A stretch of DNA of 64,000 nucleotides from Blasia pusilla. Lineage: Eukaryota; Marchantiophyta; Marchantiopsida; Blasiales. The DNA lies in the NCBI GenBank assembly GCA_050084515.1, contig CM114274.1:19964001-20028000 (forward strand), written 5' to 3'. Below are positions 23,641 to 36,440 of this stretch, piece by piece. The position numbers were made by a program, and so were the translations under genes. Each line of letters opens with the position of its first letter. Positions within the stretch are counted from its first letter, which is position 1. The notes beneath the pieces are model-generated. The model did no database searches, was not told the DNA's origin, and saw only the letters and a program-made list of their open reading frames with translations.

Positions 23641-25326
23641 TCTTCAATCTTAGATTGAAGTGGCTCTATAGAATCCATGTCATTAAGTTTTTAACCATCT
23701 GCATCTTCTACAAGCAAATTGGATGGTTCTTATTTTTTGTTGAACCCTAAATCTGTAAGTGATCTTTGTCTTTTACTGGAATAACTCATCATTGGAAATG
23801 CAAAGTTAAGTTAGGACCTAACTATGTCCGTCACTAGTTCACAACTTGTTCGATGGAACTCAATCAAAGAGATCACTCACAAAATCACACAATATTGACC
23901 TTGCAAATGCACACTAAAAGAATGAAAGCCACAAGAGATGCATCTAGTGGGCCATATGCAAGAAACTTGAATAAAGTAGGCAATTGTAACCCCCCGCAAT
24001 GAAAGCAAGGAAATAGAAGGATAACAAGGTAACAACCCGCGGCTTGCACTAGAAAAGGCAATCCCAATTACAAACAAACAACCTACATCCCCCACAAGAG
24101 ATATTATTGAGGCCCGACCCAAGAAAGCATAGCCAAAAAAATGAGGCTTGGCCCCTACAATGTAAATGCTCAACTCGTGGTGACGTGGCCTTGAAAGAGA
24201 AACAATGGGGCCCCACAGACAAAGTGTGGTGTCAAGTCAACGGCCAAAGTCTTGACGTCTAGCATCCCAAGATTTTACAAAAGATAAATGAGACAACCTA
24301 GGTTTGCAACCCCGATAGAAAAAGGACATCCAAAAAAAGCCACAAATCAATTATGCAAGCATTGAACATGACTCAGTGAGCAACAAGCAGCAATGCAGGT
24401 GGAGACTATGGAGCATAATGATTGTGAGGGAGAGTAGCGAGTAAAGGGAACAAAGATTGTAGAGAAAATTCAACAGAATGACTATGATGGAGAGTCTACG
24501 GAGACTACCCCTCTAGGCCCTCCCCTCAACTCTCTCCTCCAAGCCCTGGGATCCGTTAAGGTTCACGGGCTTCTTCAAACTCCCCAGATTCCTAGTCCCT
24601 CCGCCCCCCTTGCCCTTGGCCCGCTTGAGTTCCGATGGCCTAGATTGGGCGTCGTAGGCCCTATCAAGCCCGACCACTCCTCCCACCTCTCCCCAAATTT
24701 TCCCTGACAACTCCTTGCAAATGCTGACTTATGCTTGCTTCCTCAAAATCCTACCAGAAATTTTGTTATTGACTTTATATAGACTCCCATTTTTCCACCG
24801 CATTTCAAAAATGTGAGATGGCCTTTTCCGCTACTATCAATTTGGGGACTAGTTGCAATCATGGCTTGCCCGTTTCCCATTTGGCTAATATCTTCCAAGA
24901 ACTAGCAACTTTGGAAAAAGAATGCCGGTTGTGGCTTGAAGCTTGTGCAACGGCAAAGGCTCTTTTGGAATTCCCCTTCCACGTATCGTCAACAAGGTTG
25001 AGGAAGTATGGCATTTTAAAGCTTATTACGGAAGATTCCGTAGGACAAATTACTAAAATTTTATGTAAATTCAAATGGGGTACCATTTTGCAAGACCCTA
25101 AAAGGAGGGCGTCTTATACTTTGAAGGGAGGATGGATTAACAAACAAATGTTTTATTAACATGTGGCATCGCGACATCAAAGAAATTTCATTTTGAGATT
25201 TTTGGAAACATGATTATTTGGGCGAGAAATGCACTTATTTTCCTCTTAAAATTGATATGAATTTAATGAAAATAAATACATATATTATATTAACAAATGA
25301 ATAGATTCTCACCATGATAATCTCAT
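23641..25326. other. Unassigned intergenic sequence
   Basis: No recognisable gene. A 113-codon open frame at 24818-25159 (plus) and several overlapping shorter frames have no motif I can identify. Older transposon debris is likely. Confidence 0.4.

Positions 25327-25418
<92 letters not shown>
25327..25418. repeat. Compound (GT)n(GA)n microsatellite
   Basis: About 18 bp of GT dinucleotides runs into about 75 bp of uninterrupted GA. Apparent RERERE and SLSLSL open frames across it are artefacts of the repeat. Confidence 0.97.
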
Positions 25419-25420
<2 letters not shown>

Positions 25421-26133
25421 ATTCCATCGATTGTGCTCTACAAGACAACCATGAGACACCAAACGGGGAGTCAAGATGGGCATTAGCCATGAGACACATG
25501 AATCGTAGGTCCAAGTTCCAAGTTGTATTTGGAGAGTTGAGAGTTGTATAATTTGTTGGAAGCCAAACCATCTTGATGGATAACTAGTCAAATGCCGCTC
25601 CACGGATCGCAAAAAATGTTTGGGTTGAGGGCCAAAATCAAGGGCCCGAGGGGAACAATAGGGAAGATAGGGTTCCCCTAGAGAACCTTAGAAGTACCTA
25701 TAGGGGGGACACTCTCCTTCCTACGTGGTCAAGTTTTTGAACCGGGAACTAAGATAAGGCACACATCTCGAGGAATTAACTGACAAGCTTCCATATAAAG
25801 GATCGACTTAGGGAGATTGGTTTAGACTTGGGAAAGAGGCTTCCTATGGAGAGAATACATTCTTGGGGAGAGTCGAACCAAGTAGCGTTTGGCAGTTTCT
25901 TGACCATCCATCGAACGTGTAACTGGTTGAGTCTTTGTAACTCAACCTAAGTCCTCTCGACTTCCACTTAAGGACGAGAGTGCTTCGAGACAAAGCTAGG
26001 AGAAGGAGAGGTTGGAATCTATGACAATTGGGATCTATTTCCACTATATATGTTAATCTCCACATTCGTGAAGCCACACTTGCCCATGGGAGTTAAAATC
26101 CACTTTATTATAAAAACCAACATCTAAAGAGGA
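25419..26133. other. Unassigned sequence left of a solo LTR
   Basis: No supported gene. An AGGA tetranucleotide at 26130-26133 is one half of the target-site duplication of the solo LTR that follows. Confidence 0.4.
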
Positions 26134-26754
26134 TGTCACATCTTAGTTTCACGTAGGTAGAGTTATATCGCGTCGACGGTATAGAGAGTCAACATGCTAT
26201 TTGGGTGTAACTTCATCCTGAGATGTTGGATGAGGTTGGTGACAAGTCGGCTGCGTCGGGAACGTCAATTTCCCTATTTTGGTCTTAGTTTGTCAGAAGA
26301 CTTGTTGACCGAGTCAATGGTCACCCGGTAACCTACGCACGTAGGTTACCGCTGGGAGGGCTATTTTGGGGGGAAGATCCTTTTGGCTCTTCACAAGGGT
26401 GTCAGAGTGAGCGAGATGGCTTTCTCAAGCCATCTTCCTCATGTTGAGCCTTACGAGCGCCTCTCGTGCATTGACGTGTGTGGATGTGTAGGAGTTAGGG
26501 TGTTAGCGTCTGGATTCCCTCATAGCAGAGGGTGGATGTGGTTCCATATGCCGATGTAGATTCATGAGGGGAGTTTTAGGCCGGGTGAGCCATTTTTACT
26601 ACTCTTGATTTTTTGTTGTGGGATCTCAATTTATATGTGTGAGTTTGTTTGGTTTATGGATGGATCAAAGTATGTGTTGGGAAGATCGTTGTTGTGTGAT
26701 TTGTAGATGTGACCAGTGATGTGGGATTGTGTAACGATGTGTATGCGCACGACA
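26134..26754 (+). mobile_element. Solo LTR with 4-bp target-site duplication
   Basis: Begins TGTCACATCT and ends CACGACA, giving the canonical TG...CA termini. It is flanked on both sides by AGGA (26130-26133 and 26755-26758). It is homologous along its whole length to 49219-49773, with shared blocks such as the ATCGCG..A..ATAGAGAG start, TTTTGGCTCTT, GATGGC.TTCT.AAGCCATCTT and TGTGTATGC.CACGACA. The TATA segment seen in the other copy is not preserved here. No internal region adjoins, so it is a solo LTR left by recombination between the two LTRs of a full element. The parent family is not identified. Confidence 0.85.
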
Positions 26755-26759
26755 AGGAC

Positions 26760-27867
26760 AAAGAAAAATATTATTATCCCAAGAAGGTAAGATAAAGTCA
26801 CCAACATGGAATGTCGAAAATAAATAGTGACTAGGGAGAGAAGAAGGGGATAATTTTCGGAGGAGTGGTGGGCACTTTTTTAAAAATAAAAAACATACTA
26901 AGTGCCCCAAAAAAAATTCATCCTTACCCCTTTCGATTCTTTTTCCTAGTTTGGGCACGAAACCTTCATAACCCCAATTTCGTTGTAAAAGGTATCTTAT
27001 GATACGAAGGTCTTCGACACCTGGCTGAAGTGACGAGGCTATATGACCCGGCCTCCGAGCCGCCCGTAACAGTCGGAAATCGTAGGCGGACAACGGTCCC
27101 GTCCATTCCCACAAAAGTTCGTCCGAGTCTTCCCTTCCAGACCGGTTGTGGGTTTCACGTACCCGCGTTTTATTCAGTCCTGCTTTTTCCCGAGTGCGAC
27201 GCACCGGCACTCCAGCAGGGTCGGGCCCGCTGGAGTGCCGCTACGTTCGGGCACAGAAGGGGAAGAGACGCTGGACAGAGAAAGAAAAACAACACGAAGT
27301 GAGAGAGGCGCCACACGCTGTTCCGGGCTGGGCAGGGCAGGGCAGGGCAGGGCAGCAGCAGGGCGAGGACGGGGGTGGGGTGGGCAGCGCGTGCCGAAAC
27401 CCCGAGGCTCCGATGGCCCGAGCCGAGCCTAGACGAGGTCGTATCGTCTCACAGTGAGCAGCTTTCGTCCGCCTTCGCAGCGTGCGATGCAGATTTCTTG
27501 CTCGAGCAGTTCCTCTCCTGCCTCATTATTTGCAATTTGCGGGAACTGTACATCGCTGGAACTCGGTGCGTAGAGTCGACCGACCGATCTATCGATCGGT
27601 CGTCCTTCGGTTGCAGGAGTGATGAAGTTGCCACCTCGTGAAGTTTCCTGTCGAGTCTGCGTCGTACCTGCCCTCACATCGAACGCGTGCTGCTCCGTTT
27701 TAGCGGTGGTGGTAAAGACTCGAGGGTAGTTGGGCGTGGCTGTGGAAAAGTTAGTTGTCGGGATTTCCTCGGTGATTTGATGCGTTGGTTGAGTCTAGGT
27801 TTGGACCAGCCCACAGAAAAGTGTGGTAGGGGTAGAGAGCAGGAATAGGGCGAAAGGAGGAGAGGAA
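26760..27867 (+). promoter_or_regulatory. Upstream and 5' leader region of the RBM25-like gene
   Basis: GC content rises from about 27000 towards the start codon at 27868. Six GGG tracts with 2-nt spacers at 27325-27352 form a strong G-quadruplex-type motif on the plus strand. A 9-bp inverted repeat CGACCGATC/GATCGGTCG surrounds TATC at 27581-27602. GC-rich open frames on both strands (27030-27677) resemble no protein and are taken as chance. The transcription start is not determined. Confidence 0.45.
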
Positions 27868-30800
27868 ATGAATCCCCCGTATGCAACCATGGCTCCAGGA
27901 CAGGCAGCTCCTCCTGCTGCAGTTGGGGGCCAACAGCAAGCTGCATCGGCTCAGCCTCCTCCCTCAGAATCGAGTTCAGTGGCTGTTCAACCTCAGGGGC
28001 ATGTAGCACAAGCAGTGGCCGGTCCTGGTTCCATTCCCGGGTCAGCACCATTGTCAGCGCCACCTGGAGTGAGACCACCAGGACTGCCTCCTCCGACCAT
28101 ACCACCTGCATTTTCAGCAATGCGCCAGTTTCCACCACCACCACCACCAATGATGCCAAATTACATGAGTCCGCCGGTGCCTCAACCCCAAATGATGCCT
28201 CCAGGAGGTGAGGTTTAATATTTTGCTTCAGTTGGATCTTTCTTGATAGATATGTTTTTGCAAGATTAGAGGGCGTCCGGGGGGTGGGAGCGGGGAAATT
28301 GAGGTATACGAGTTTCTCTGTTATCCAGGCAGTTACAAATGCAACAGCCTGGGAAAAGGAGATCCTCCAGTAGGCTAGGGGAACGAAGGCAGGTTGGGGG
28401 TTGGCTTAGGTAAGCATGGCTGCATGTGTGCAAGCGGGTGACGGGCTGTTTTCTCCTACGGCAGTGCATTCGAGTTGTCATGGTGATCATGGAAAGGGCG
28501 CCACGGGTAAAGAGCCTGCATCGTCCTATGTGGTATGCTAAATTCCCCTACAAAGCAAATCAACAGCTCGTCTGTTGTACACAAGTCTTTCCTGCAACTC
28601 TTCCTTTTCCAAGTCAACTTTACTGACAATATCTAGTCTCGACTCTTCACCGTATCCTCGAGCTCTGCGATTTTCCTTCCAATTAGGGTTCCCTGTAATC
28701 TGCGAGGATCTCGACTGATCTCGGTAGGTGCCGGTGAGCACTTGGATTTCCCCGGAGAGCTTCGCCAGTCTTTCCAAGATGTGTGTGCTGGTTGAGAATC
28801 AAGGCGAGCGTAAGGCTGGTCTAGTATGCTTAGTCTTCTTGCGATCCAACCTGAGAAGGTTTAGGGTTTTGTGATCTCTGATGGTTCTGAAGAGCTGGAT
28901 AGCTGGCCAGCAAGTGAACTCTACAGTTTTCAACGGACATAGTTGTCCCGACTGTGACCTTGCCTTGAGAGCTAGAAATAGTGACGACAAGGTCTTGGTG
29001 TTGTGCAGTAAAACACCACTCTCAGAATTGTAAGTATGTCTCTCAGATTACCACTTCGACCTTGTATGTTATGCCCGGAAAGGAGAATTCTCGAGAAGGT
29101 AAGTACTTATTGGGACAGATTTATCACATGCTCTTGTGGATTCCACTGGGATGTTTATCAGGGTGGACACTGCGATCATGTGCCGGTGGTCCTGTCTTCA
29201 AATGTTCGGTTTATTTCTATCATGATGTGGTTGTGATAGGGACGACCATCTAAAGTAAGTGTTCTACCACTAGTCTTCGCCTGTAATTCAAGTTCGAAGT
29301 TCCTGGATATCCATCTGCTGACACTCGTCTTTGTTCAGTTCTTGGCTCTGCTCCTGCAGGGATGCCACCCCGTTACTCTGCTCCACCCTTCAGCTCGATG
29401 GTTCGACCACCAACGTTTGTCCCTCGACCTCCTTTGGGACCTCCTCCGCCTGTAACAATGAGCACCATGACATTACCAAGGCCACCAGGAAATGGAATAC
29501 GCCCGCTTCCTCCTGTTCTTAAACCCCCTCCAGGAATGACTCTAACGGAGCTAGCCGCCAAAGGTGTTGGGCAGCTTGCTGCCCCGCCTGAGAAACCTCA
29601 CACAACAGTTTATGTTGGGAAGATAGCTCCAACAATAGAAGACGACTTTTTAAGAGCCCTTCTTGAGGTGGGTGCCTTCAAGACATGATTTCACTTGAGT
29701 TCCTGATTTCCTGTGATCAACGTGACACTTGATATTACCACAGCGTTGATTTGTAGAGAATATATGAGATAAATTGTTTGTTGGTCTCTACATACTTATC
29801 TAGATAATTTCATTAAGAGTAATTGCCATCTGATTTTTTCTGGTGTGCTCTTACGCAAGTTATGTGGAACTATCAAGAGCTGGAAACGAGCACAGGATCC
29901 TACCACAGGTTCCCCGAAAGGCTTTGGATTCTGTGAATTTGAATCTGCTGAGGGAGTTCTTCGAGCATTACGCCTCCTCAACAAATTCTCACTCGAGGGA
30001 CAGGAATTGGTGGTATGAACATGTGTCTGTTTTGTGGTCAGTTTTCAATTTGTGTTACCATCACATGGGGTTGCAGAGGTTGATACTGAATTATCCAGTT
30101 TCAGTTGTAGAGTATAGATCTCATCCTGTTTGTAAAGAGAATTCTCTGCCATCTTCCTATGATGAGAGACCTTGATGGGAATCTTGAATTTGGTGCAGAA
30201 ATAATTCATTCTCCTCCTCTTTTGGGATTATAAGGTTCCGAACATCTAATGATTGGGTAGTGAAGCAAATTTGCCGCATGACATACTCTATTTTGCCTTT
30301 TGGTCCTACTGGGGTTGTTGATGCTTTTCTTCCCATTCACCTGCATGACGTTTGAAATCACCAGTGAAAAATATTGTAAGTTGGGACACTTGACTATTCT
30401 CCCTGGGTGCTTTAATGATATCTGGGCAGTCATTGCTTAACTAATGCGGTTCCAATGGTTGTGTAGCTCAATGTCAATCAAGCCACTCGAGACTATCTGG
30501 AGCGATATGTTGCAAAGAAGAAAGAAAGTGAAAAGTTGATACGTGAAGAGGCCGAGGCTATTGTGAAAGATGAAGAACTTGCACCTGGGGTGGACAGCAT
30601 TGAACCCTCAAAGCCATCTCTAATCCTTTTCCCAAAAGATGAGAGTGCTGAGAAAGAGGAAAGCTCCGATGAAGATGGAAAGAAGTTTGGGCTGGTGAAT
30701 GAATTTGATCAGACTGCAGATGACTTGGCATCACAGAAGCTTGCTGGCATGCTTGAAGAGAGGTGCAGTAACCTATCTTACTCATTCAGTGTTTTCCTAT

Positions 30801-33028
30801 GTGCTCGGATTTTTTTCTATCTTCATCATCAGGCAGTTCATCTGTATTGACTTTGACATCTATTTCCTGATCCCTCAGGGCGCGCCTCAGACCTCTTCCA
30901 CCACCTCCACCTCTCCCTTCTTCTGCAGACAGCTGCAATAAGTCAGCTTCTACTCTCGAGCTGATAACAAAGGCAAAAGATGGAGATGTGATTCCAGAGG
31001 GAACCAAAAGTGGTGCGTACATAGATTCCTCAGTGTAATCTTAACCATTTTCCCTCTTTTTGTCCGTTCTTCTACATCTATCGGGTTTGAGTATGTGACT
31101 GAGTCATGTCTCATTTGAAGAAGGTACATCATGATAGCCTTATGTAGAGGCTTACTTGTTAATGTGTGTTCCAGATGATCTCATGATGAAGAATGATGAG
31201 GATTCAACAAGTGACCACAAAATAGGTGCAGATGCCGAGAAGACTGAAACAACGTCAGGAGATAAAGGCAGGCGGTCTGAGCGGGACAGGGAGCGGGATA
31301 GGGAACGTGAGATGGAGCGAGAGAAAGAAAGGGAGCTTGAGAGATATGAGCGAGAACGAGAAAGGGAGCGTGCAAGACGTGATAGAGAGCGTGAAATGAG
31401 GTTACGCGAAGCCGAACGTCTGTATGAAGAACGAGAAAGGGAGTGGGAGGGGAGAGAACGAGAGAAGGAAAGGCAGAGGCTACATGACAGAGAAAGGGAG
31501 AAAGATAGGGAGCGAGATAGAAGGAAGGAAATAAAGGAGCAAGAGGAGGAAAGTGATGACGATGATTGGAAAAAGAGTCGTTATAGAGCTAGCTTGCTTG
31601 ATGAGAGGCGCAAGAGACGGTCACGTGAGCAGGAGGAGGACTTGGCAGATAGGGAGAGGGAGGAGCAAGAGATAATGGCAAAAAGACAAAAGCTTGAAAC
31701 AAGTGCTCATGACAAAGGAGTAACTGATGTTGAGGGTGATTATGAGATGGCTTTAGAGGAGGAAGAAGAAGCAACTGAGATTACTTCTCCACGAGTTCTT
31801 CCACTAGAAGAAAATAGTGTGGCGTCAGCCAGTGATGCAGAAGAGGAACAGCCCCAGAGTAAGCAGATTTAAACCTTCTGGCACTGGATATGGATTAAGA
31901 AAGGTTTCAAAGTTGGTATGTGTTATGGTTTGTTCACATTGCTGAAAAATGTCTATTGGTGTACTGCAGTGGAAGCCCTAAACAGCAATGGTGTTCATGA
32001 AGTTTCACAAGATGTTGAGGGGGTTGTCGTCACTGTCAACAATACTGATGCTGATCTCAAAGCAAGTCCTGCACCTCGAAAACTGGGATTTGGAATAATG
32101 GGTTCTGGCAGGAGGACTACTGTTGCATCAGTGTTTCATCAGGAGGACCAAGAGGAGAAAACTGATGATAGGAAACTAAGGCCTCTGGTGCCCATAGAAT
32201 ATTCTGCAGAGGAGATGGAAGCAGTAGCTTCTTCTAACCCGACAACAGCCAGTTCACCCTCTGTTGCCTCCAACTTGGCTGCTGCTGCTGAGTTTGCAAA
32301 GAGCTTGTCAAACTTTTCGTCTAAGGAAGACAAGAAAGAGGATGGAGAAAGAGATCGCACTAGAAGAAAGAGAGACAGACCTGTGGAGAGGGAAACCCCC
32401 CGGAAAGAGAAGAACAGGGATAGAGACAGGGACAGGGAAAGAGATCATGAACGGGAGGATAGGGAGAGAGATCGAGAATGGGAGCGGGAGAAGGATTGTG
32501 TTGCTGAGAAGACAAAAGCAACGGAGCCTAAAGTGATTTTGAATGCAAAGCAGCTCATCGACACCATACCAAAGACAAAGGAGGAACTTTTTGCATATCC
32601 AGTTGACTGGGTTATCTATGATAGGGTAAGACACTTTCTGACTGTTGTGGACTCATTTTTAATTGGTTGTCTGGGTGCAATGAACCCTACGTGGTTCCTA
32701 GTTCTTTGAACGTATCATAACTAAAATTGGGGTGCCACCATTAATGTTGGATTCTGTGCTTTGACCACCACAGCATGATCTACATGAGAGAATGCGACCT
32801 TGGATATCAAAGAAGATAACAGAGTTTCTGGGAGAAGAGGAGACTACGCTAGTGGATTTCATCGTGAGCAACACTTGTAAACATGTTTCAGCAGCCAGCA
32901 TGTTGGAGTTGCTAGAATCTATCTTGGATGATGAGGCGGAGATGTTTGTCTTGAAAATGTGGCGCATGTTGATTTTTGAGATACGCCGGGTTGAAACTGG
33001 CCTTGCAAGCTCCAAGCCGAAATCATGA
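27868..33028 (+). CDS. RBM25: RBM25-like RNA-binding splicing factor (RRM and PWI domains)
   Basis: Eight exons (27868-28207, 29360-29667, 29860-30012, 30467-30762, 30879-31012, 31175-31858, 31970-32625, 32774-33028) join in frame to about 941 residues. The N terminus (1-185) is Pro/Gln-rich. An RRM follows at about 190-272, with TVYVGKIAP as RNP2 and KGFGFCEF as RNP1. Residues 430-580 are dense in Arg-Glu and Arg-Asp repeats. A second acidic/basic stretch precedes a C-terminal PWI domain (about 840-935) that contains PWISKKI. This order is that of RBM25, a U1 snRNP-associated nuclear factor known in animals to regulate 5' splice-site choice and in Arabidopsis to affect alternative splicing. 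The ATG at 27868 is the first in this frame. Intron 1 is 1.15 kb, far longer than the others (110-450 bp), and holds a TTTAGGGTTTT telo-box-like word near 28860. Confidence 0.93.
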
Positions 33029-35776
33029 CACCACGAACAATAAAATGCCCGCCGTTTTTCCTTTTCTTGCCATGCTTAGATAGTGTATAGTTCTTAGTAG
33101 CACAATGTCATCCTTCTTGATGTTCTTGTTTTTGAGAGCGCAGAATTGTGGACTATTTTCACCAGAGGTATGCAAAGTTGAGTGAAGAAAAGGTCAAGCA
33201 GTGTGCTGTTTGCAATTTTGAAATCCCTCACTATTTGAGAGGTAGTGCAGAAAGGTTGCACTTTTTATTGTGGAGAAATCTTTGGCCTACTAATGCTGAT
33301 GGGTACCTATCTCACATTGGCTATGTGAATGGTAAAACAGGTGACATGTGGAATACATGGGGATCTTATGGAGATGGCAGATTTCTTGTCTACTTTTTTC
33401 TCATTATGGTTGTCTTCCAGTTTTCTTCTATTGTGGAGTTATACACCATGCATTGTAGATGTTATAAATAGTAGAAGCTGAGCTTCTTGTTTCTCAATCT
33501 AGATGTTTCCTATTCTAGATCGGACCACTGAGCAGGAAATATAGAAGGTACTTATTTATGGACCCAACTATTTTCGCTGCATTTTTTGCATTTGTCGCCA
33601 AAGAAGCATTTATTTTGAGATCCACACTTATTTGTCTAATCCATCTCCTTGCATGCACTCATACATTCTTCCCCACCCGCACTGACTGCCAGTCGGGTTC
33701 ATGATGTAATCGAATTAAAGTTAGAAATGAATTGATGGTTCTAGGACTCGGAACTGAAATATCGCCAGGAAAAGAAGATTGTGCCATTTGATTCTCATTT
33801 GCCACTATATGCCAGGTCATCATCAAACTTCCTACAATTCGTGAGAAGCTAAGCAGGAGTGAGGGTGGTACGTTATTGAAGTACTTTACTTAATCCCCGG
33901 GAGAATGCAGAGAGTGAGTATCAATTTTAAGATTTCTCATTCATCATGTTTCACATTAAAATATGAGGACACATCTAAGAGTATTCTTGTAGAAGGAGTA
34001 CACTACTGGTCATCTAGTCATGCGGGCTCTCTAAGTGAGAAGTACACTCACCATTCTCATGATGCTCATGTGAAAATATGGCAACGCTTCCTCCAAGAGA
34101 GTTCTTTTTTAATGTTGAGTCACATTAAAAATAAATTATGGAAATTTACCTATATGTGGAGTGAAGATCTTTATATCTCAACGAAAATCACTCTATGTGA
34201 TTAAGAGATGGATACTCGTTATGACCTGAAGATAACTTCATGAGTCTTAGGGAGAGATGAGGGCGATGTTATCCCTCCATGGAGAAGAGGAAATGAGTGA
34301 ATACGAGCCAAGTTGCATCCTCAATCCGTGTTTCATCTCTACCCCCACCTGGTATCAATTGTATCTTGCCTACTTGAGTGAGAAGTTATGCCTAAAGGTG
34401 GAACATGGGAGGAAGCCTAACTTCTCACATGATTACACACCATACAATCTTTATCCATGCTACTTGGTAGTATCTAGTGTGTTCGTTTTCCCTCCTCTCC
34501 TTGCCTACTATTCATTGTTTGTTTTGTGAGGGATATACTATGATAGTTAAGTAACAACTTTTGGCTTATCATTGATCAAGAATTACTTTTTTTACAATGG
34601 AAGCCTTTTTATGGGTTGTACTTTCCCCTCAATGGCAAATGATTTCCACATGTGGTCTCCATGAAGCCTACCTTAAGTTGTTCACCAACCCAGTTAATTT
34701 ATGACTCTTGTTGGAGGTTTGTGTGTCTTTGGGATTCTATTCAAAAAGGCAAGACTTTGTCTCAAATTCTATTGTGATGGCACTTATCAAGGATTTGCCT
34801 CACATCAATGACCTTATAGGGCATGGTAGTTCTCAAGTTGCTTTAGGCATTCTCTTCTCTTACTAGATACCTTGGTTATCTCATTATAATTGTTTGGATA
34901 TCTAGCACCTCTATATCCTCCTTAGATCGTTTGATAGGGGGATCCTATCAAATGATTTGTATGCCCCATTTGAGTACTAGTTTTGAAGACAAACTTCTTA
35001 GACTATTAGTGTTGGAGGGGTTGGTCTTCTCTCAGTTGAGTCTGTGGTCCCCTCGGCTCTTTTAGGGAGTTGGGCCCTTAGTGTACCCCTTCTCTGTTCT
35101 AGATTCTTTGTTAGGGATAGACTCCTCCTACTACCATACTTGTCTCAAGTGGATGATAGCTCCTTCCCCCCTAGAGTCTCCCTTCATAACATGTAGACAT
35201 TCCCTTTTAGATTAAGACCAGAGTAATTCTTTCAACTTTCTCCTTCTTAGTTATTTGTGGTCATCATGGGCTTCATATCTTTTTTGATAGAGGCCCTCTT
35301 TAAGACAACTTTAAAGGCATTATGTCCAATTGGGACATTCCCATAGAGGTTTGAGCCGATATTCACTCTTGCTTTAGGAAGGGATAAGGCTCATCGCTGA
35401 GTGCTTGCCCCTTTATTTTGGCTTTTCATTTTGCACCACTTACTTTCCCCACAACGTGGCATTTTCGTCCAGGCCTCCCTAACCATCCATGGTTGGTTTG
35501 ACATATTGTGAGGGTAAGTGAAACCTGGATTCTCGTATTGTGTGTTAGGCACATTATGCAATTGGTGTTGAGAGGATTTTCACTCACGCTGTTGTTTGGA
35601 ATATTATGTTATATTTTGCTCACAAGAGCAGCTAGACATAGAGACAAAAGCCTATGGGAGACAAGTTTGATTTATGCCTCATTTACTACGCTCATTATCT
35701 CCACTCAAAAAATGGTTTGTTCTTAGTTATTGCACTTCTTTACTTTAGACATTCGACCTTTGTATCTTTGGAGCAT
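33029..35776. other. 3' flank of RBM25 and unassigned sequence
   Basis: The first several hundred bases are likely 3' UTR. Open frames at 33148-33471, 33905-34204 and 34257-34529 have no recognisable domains. The stretch 34250-35500 reads as one frame with scattered stops on the plus strand and may be an old element, but no motif identifies it. Confidence 0.4.
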
Positions 35777-36440
35777 TGTCACGTGTTGTTAGGATAGATC
35801 GACGAGATTTAGTAGAGCGTTTTCGAGGATAGGGGAGGACAACCTGAAGAGGTCAAGGATGACCCATTGAGGCCATGAGTAACTTTGAGAGAGCAAGTTT
35901 CCCGTTGGTTTCGGCTCATTCAAATCTATATATAGAAATTTATATTTAAGGTAATTTACAATTTTGAGTATAGTTGAATTTCCACTTTGGGAAGTGGCCA
36001 TTGATCCTCAACAGCAAGTCAAGAGCCAAGGAGGTGACTTGCGAGCACATGTTACCGTGGAGAGAGATTGGGAGAGGAAGGGTATATACAAGGAGAGAGA
36101 GCTCTACAATACGAGAACTCGTTGGTGTCTTGCTGTTGTGTAGATTCGAGACTGTGTTCTCTATTTCAACCACTCACGGTAGCAAGAGCCGCTCAATTTT
36201 GCTGTCTGTTTGCATTTTTCGTACGAAAGAGTGGCGCACGGAAGCGCTTTCCAAATTTTGATAGGAATTGAGTATGTGGGTGAAGTTTCCCATATTGGCG
36301 CTCTCAAGAGCACTCTGTAGCTTGTTGGTCTGTGTTTTTACAAGTTTGCAAATTTATGTGGGAGAAATCAATGTGGAAGCCTTGTCAAAATTTTCATAGG
36401 AGTGGAGGCCGTAAGTTGCACGATAGTTATCGCCAATTTT
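35777..36440 (+). mobile_element. Candidate LTR/promoter segment left of retroelement copy 2
   Basis: TGTCACGTG at 35777 resembles the TGTCACA start of the two solo LTRs. It is followed at a similar offset by TAGGATAGATCGACGA, reminiscent of their TAG..ATCTATCGCGAC block. A TATATA motif at about 36081 precedes AGGAGAGAGAGC, as in the TATA region of the 49-kb solo LTR. The right end and target-site duplication could not be located, so the extent and the assignment to the methyltransferase element are inference. Confidence 0.35.

Noticed and set aside
25330-25612. Open frames rich in RERE or SLSL
   Set aside because: Pure translations of the GA microsatellite.
27030-27677. Several 60-100 codon frames on both strands upstream of RBM25
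   Set aside because: GC-rich low-stop sequence; none shows a domain or splice-compatible link to RBM25.
31181-31774. Minus-strand frames opposite RBM25 exon 6
   Set aside because: Antisense shadows of the Arg/Glu-rich coding repeats.
33148-33471. 107-codon open frame after RBM25
   Set aside because: No recognisable domain, follows the RBM25 stop directly and most likely lies in the 3' UTR or flank.
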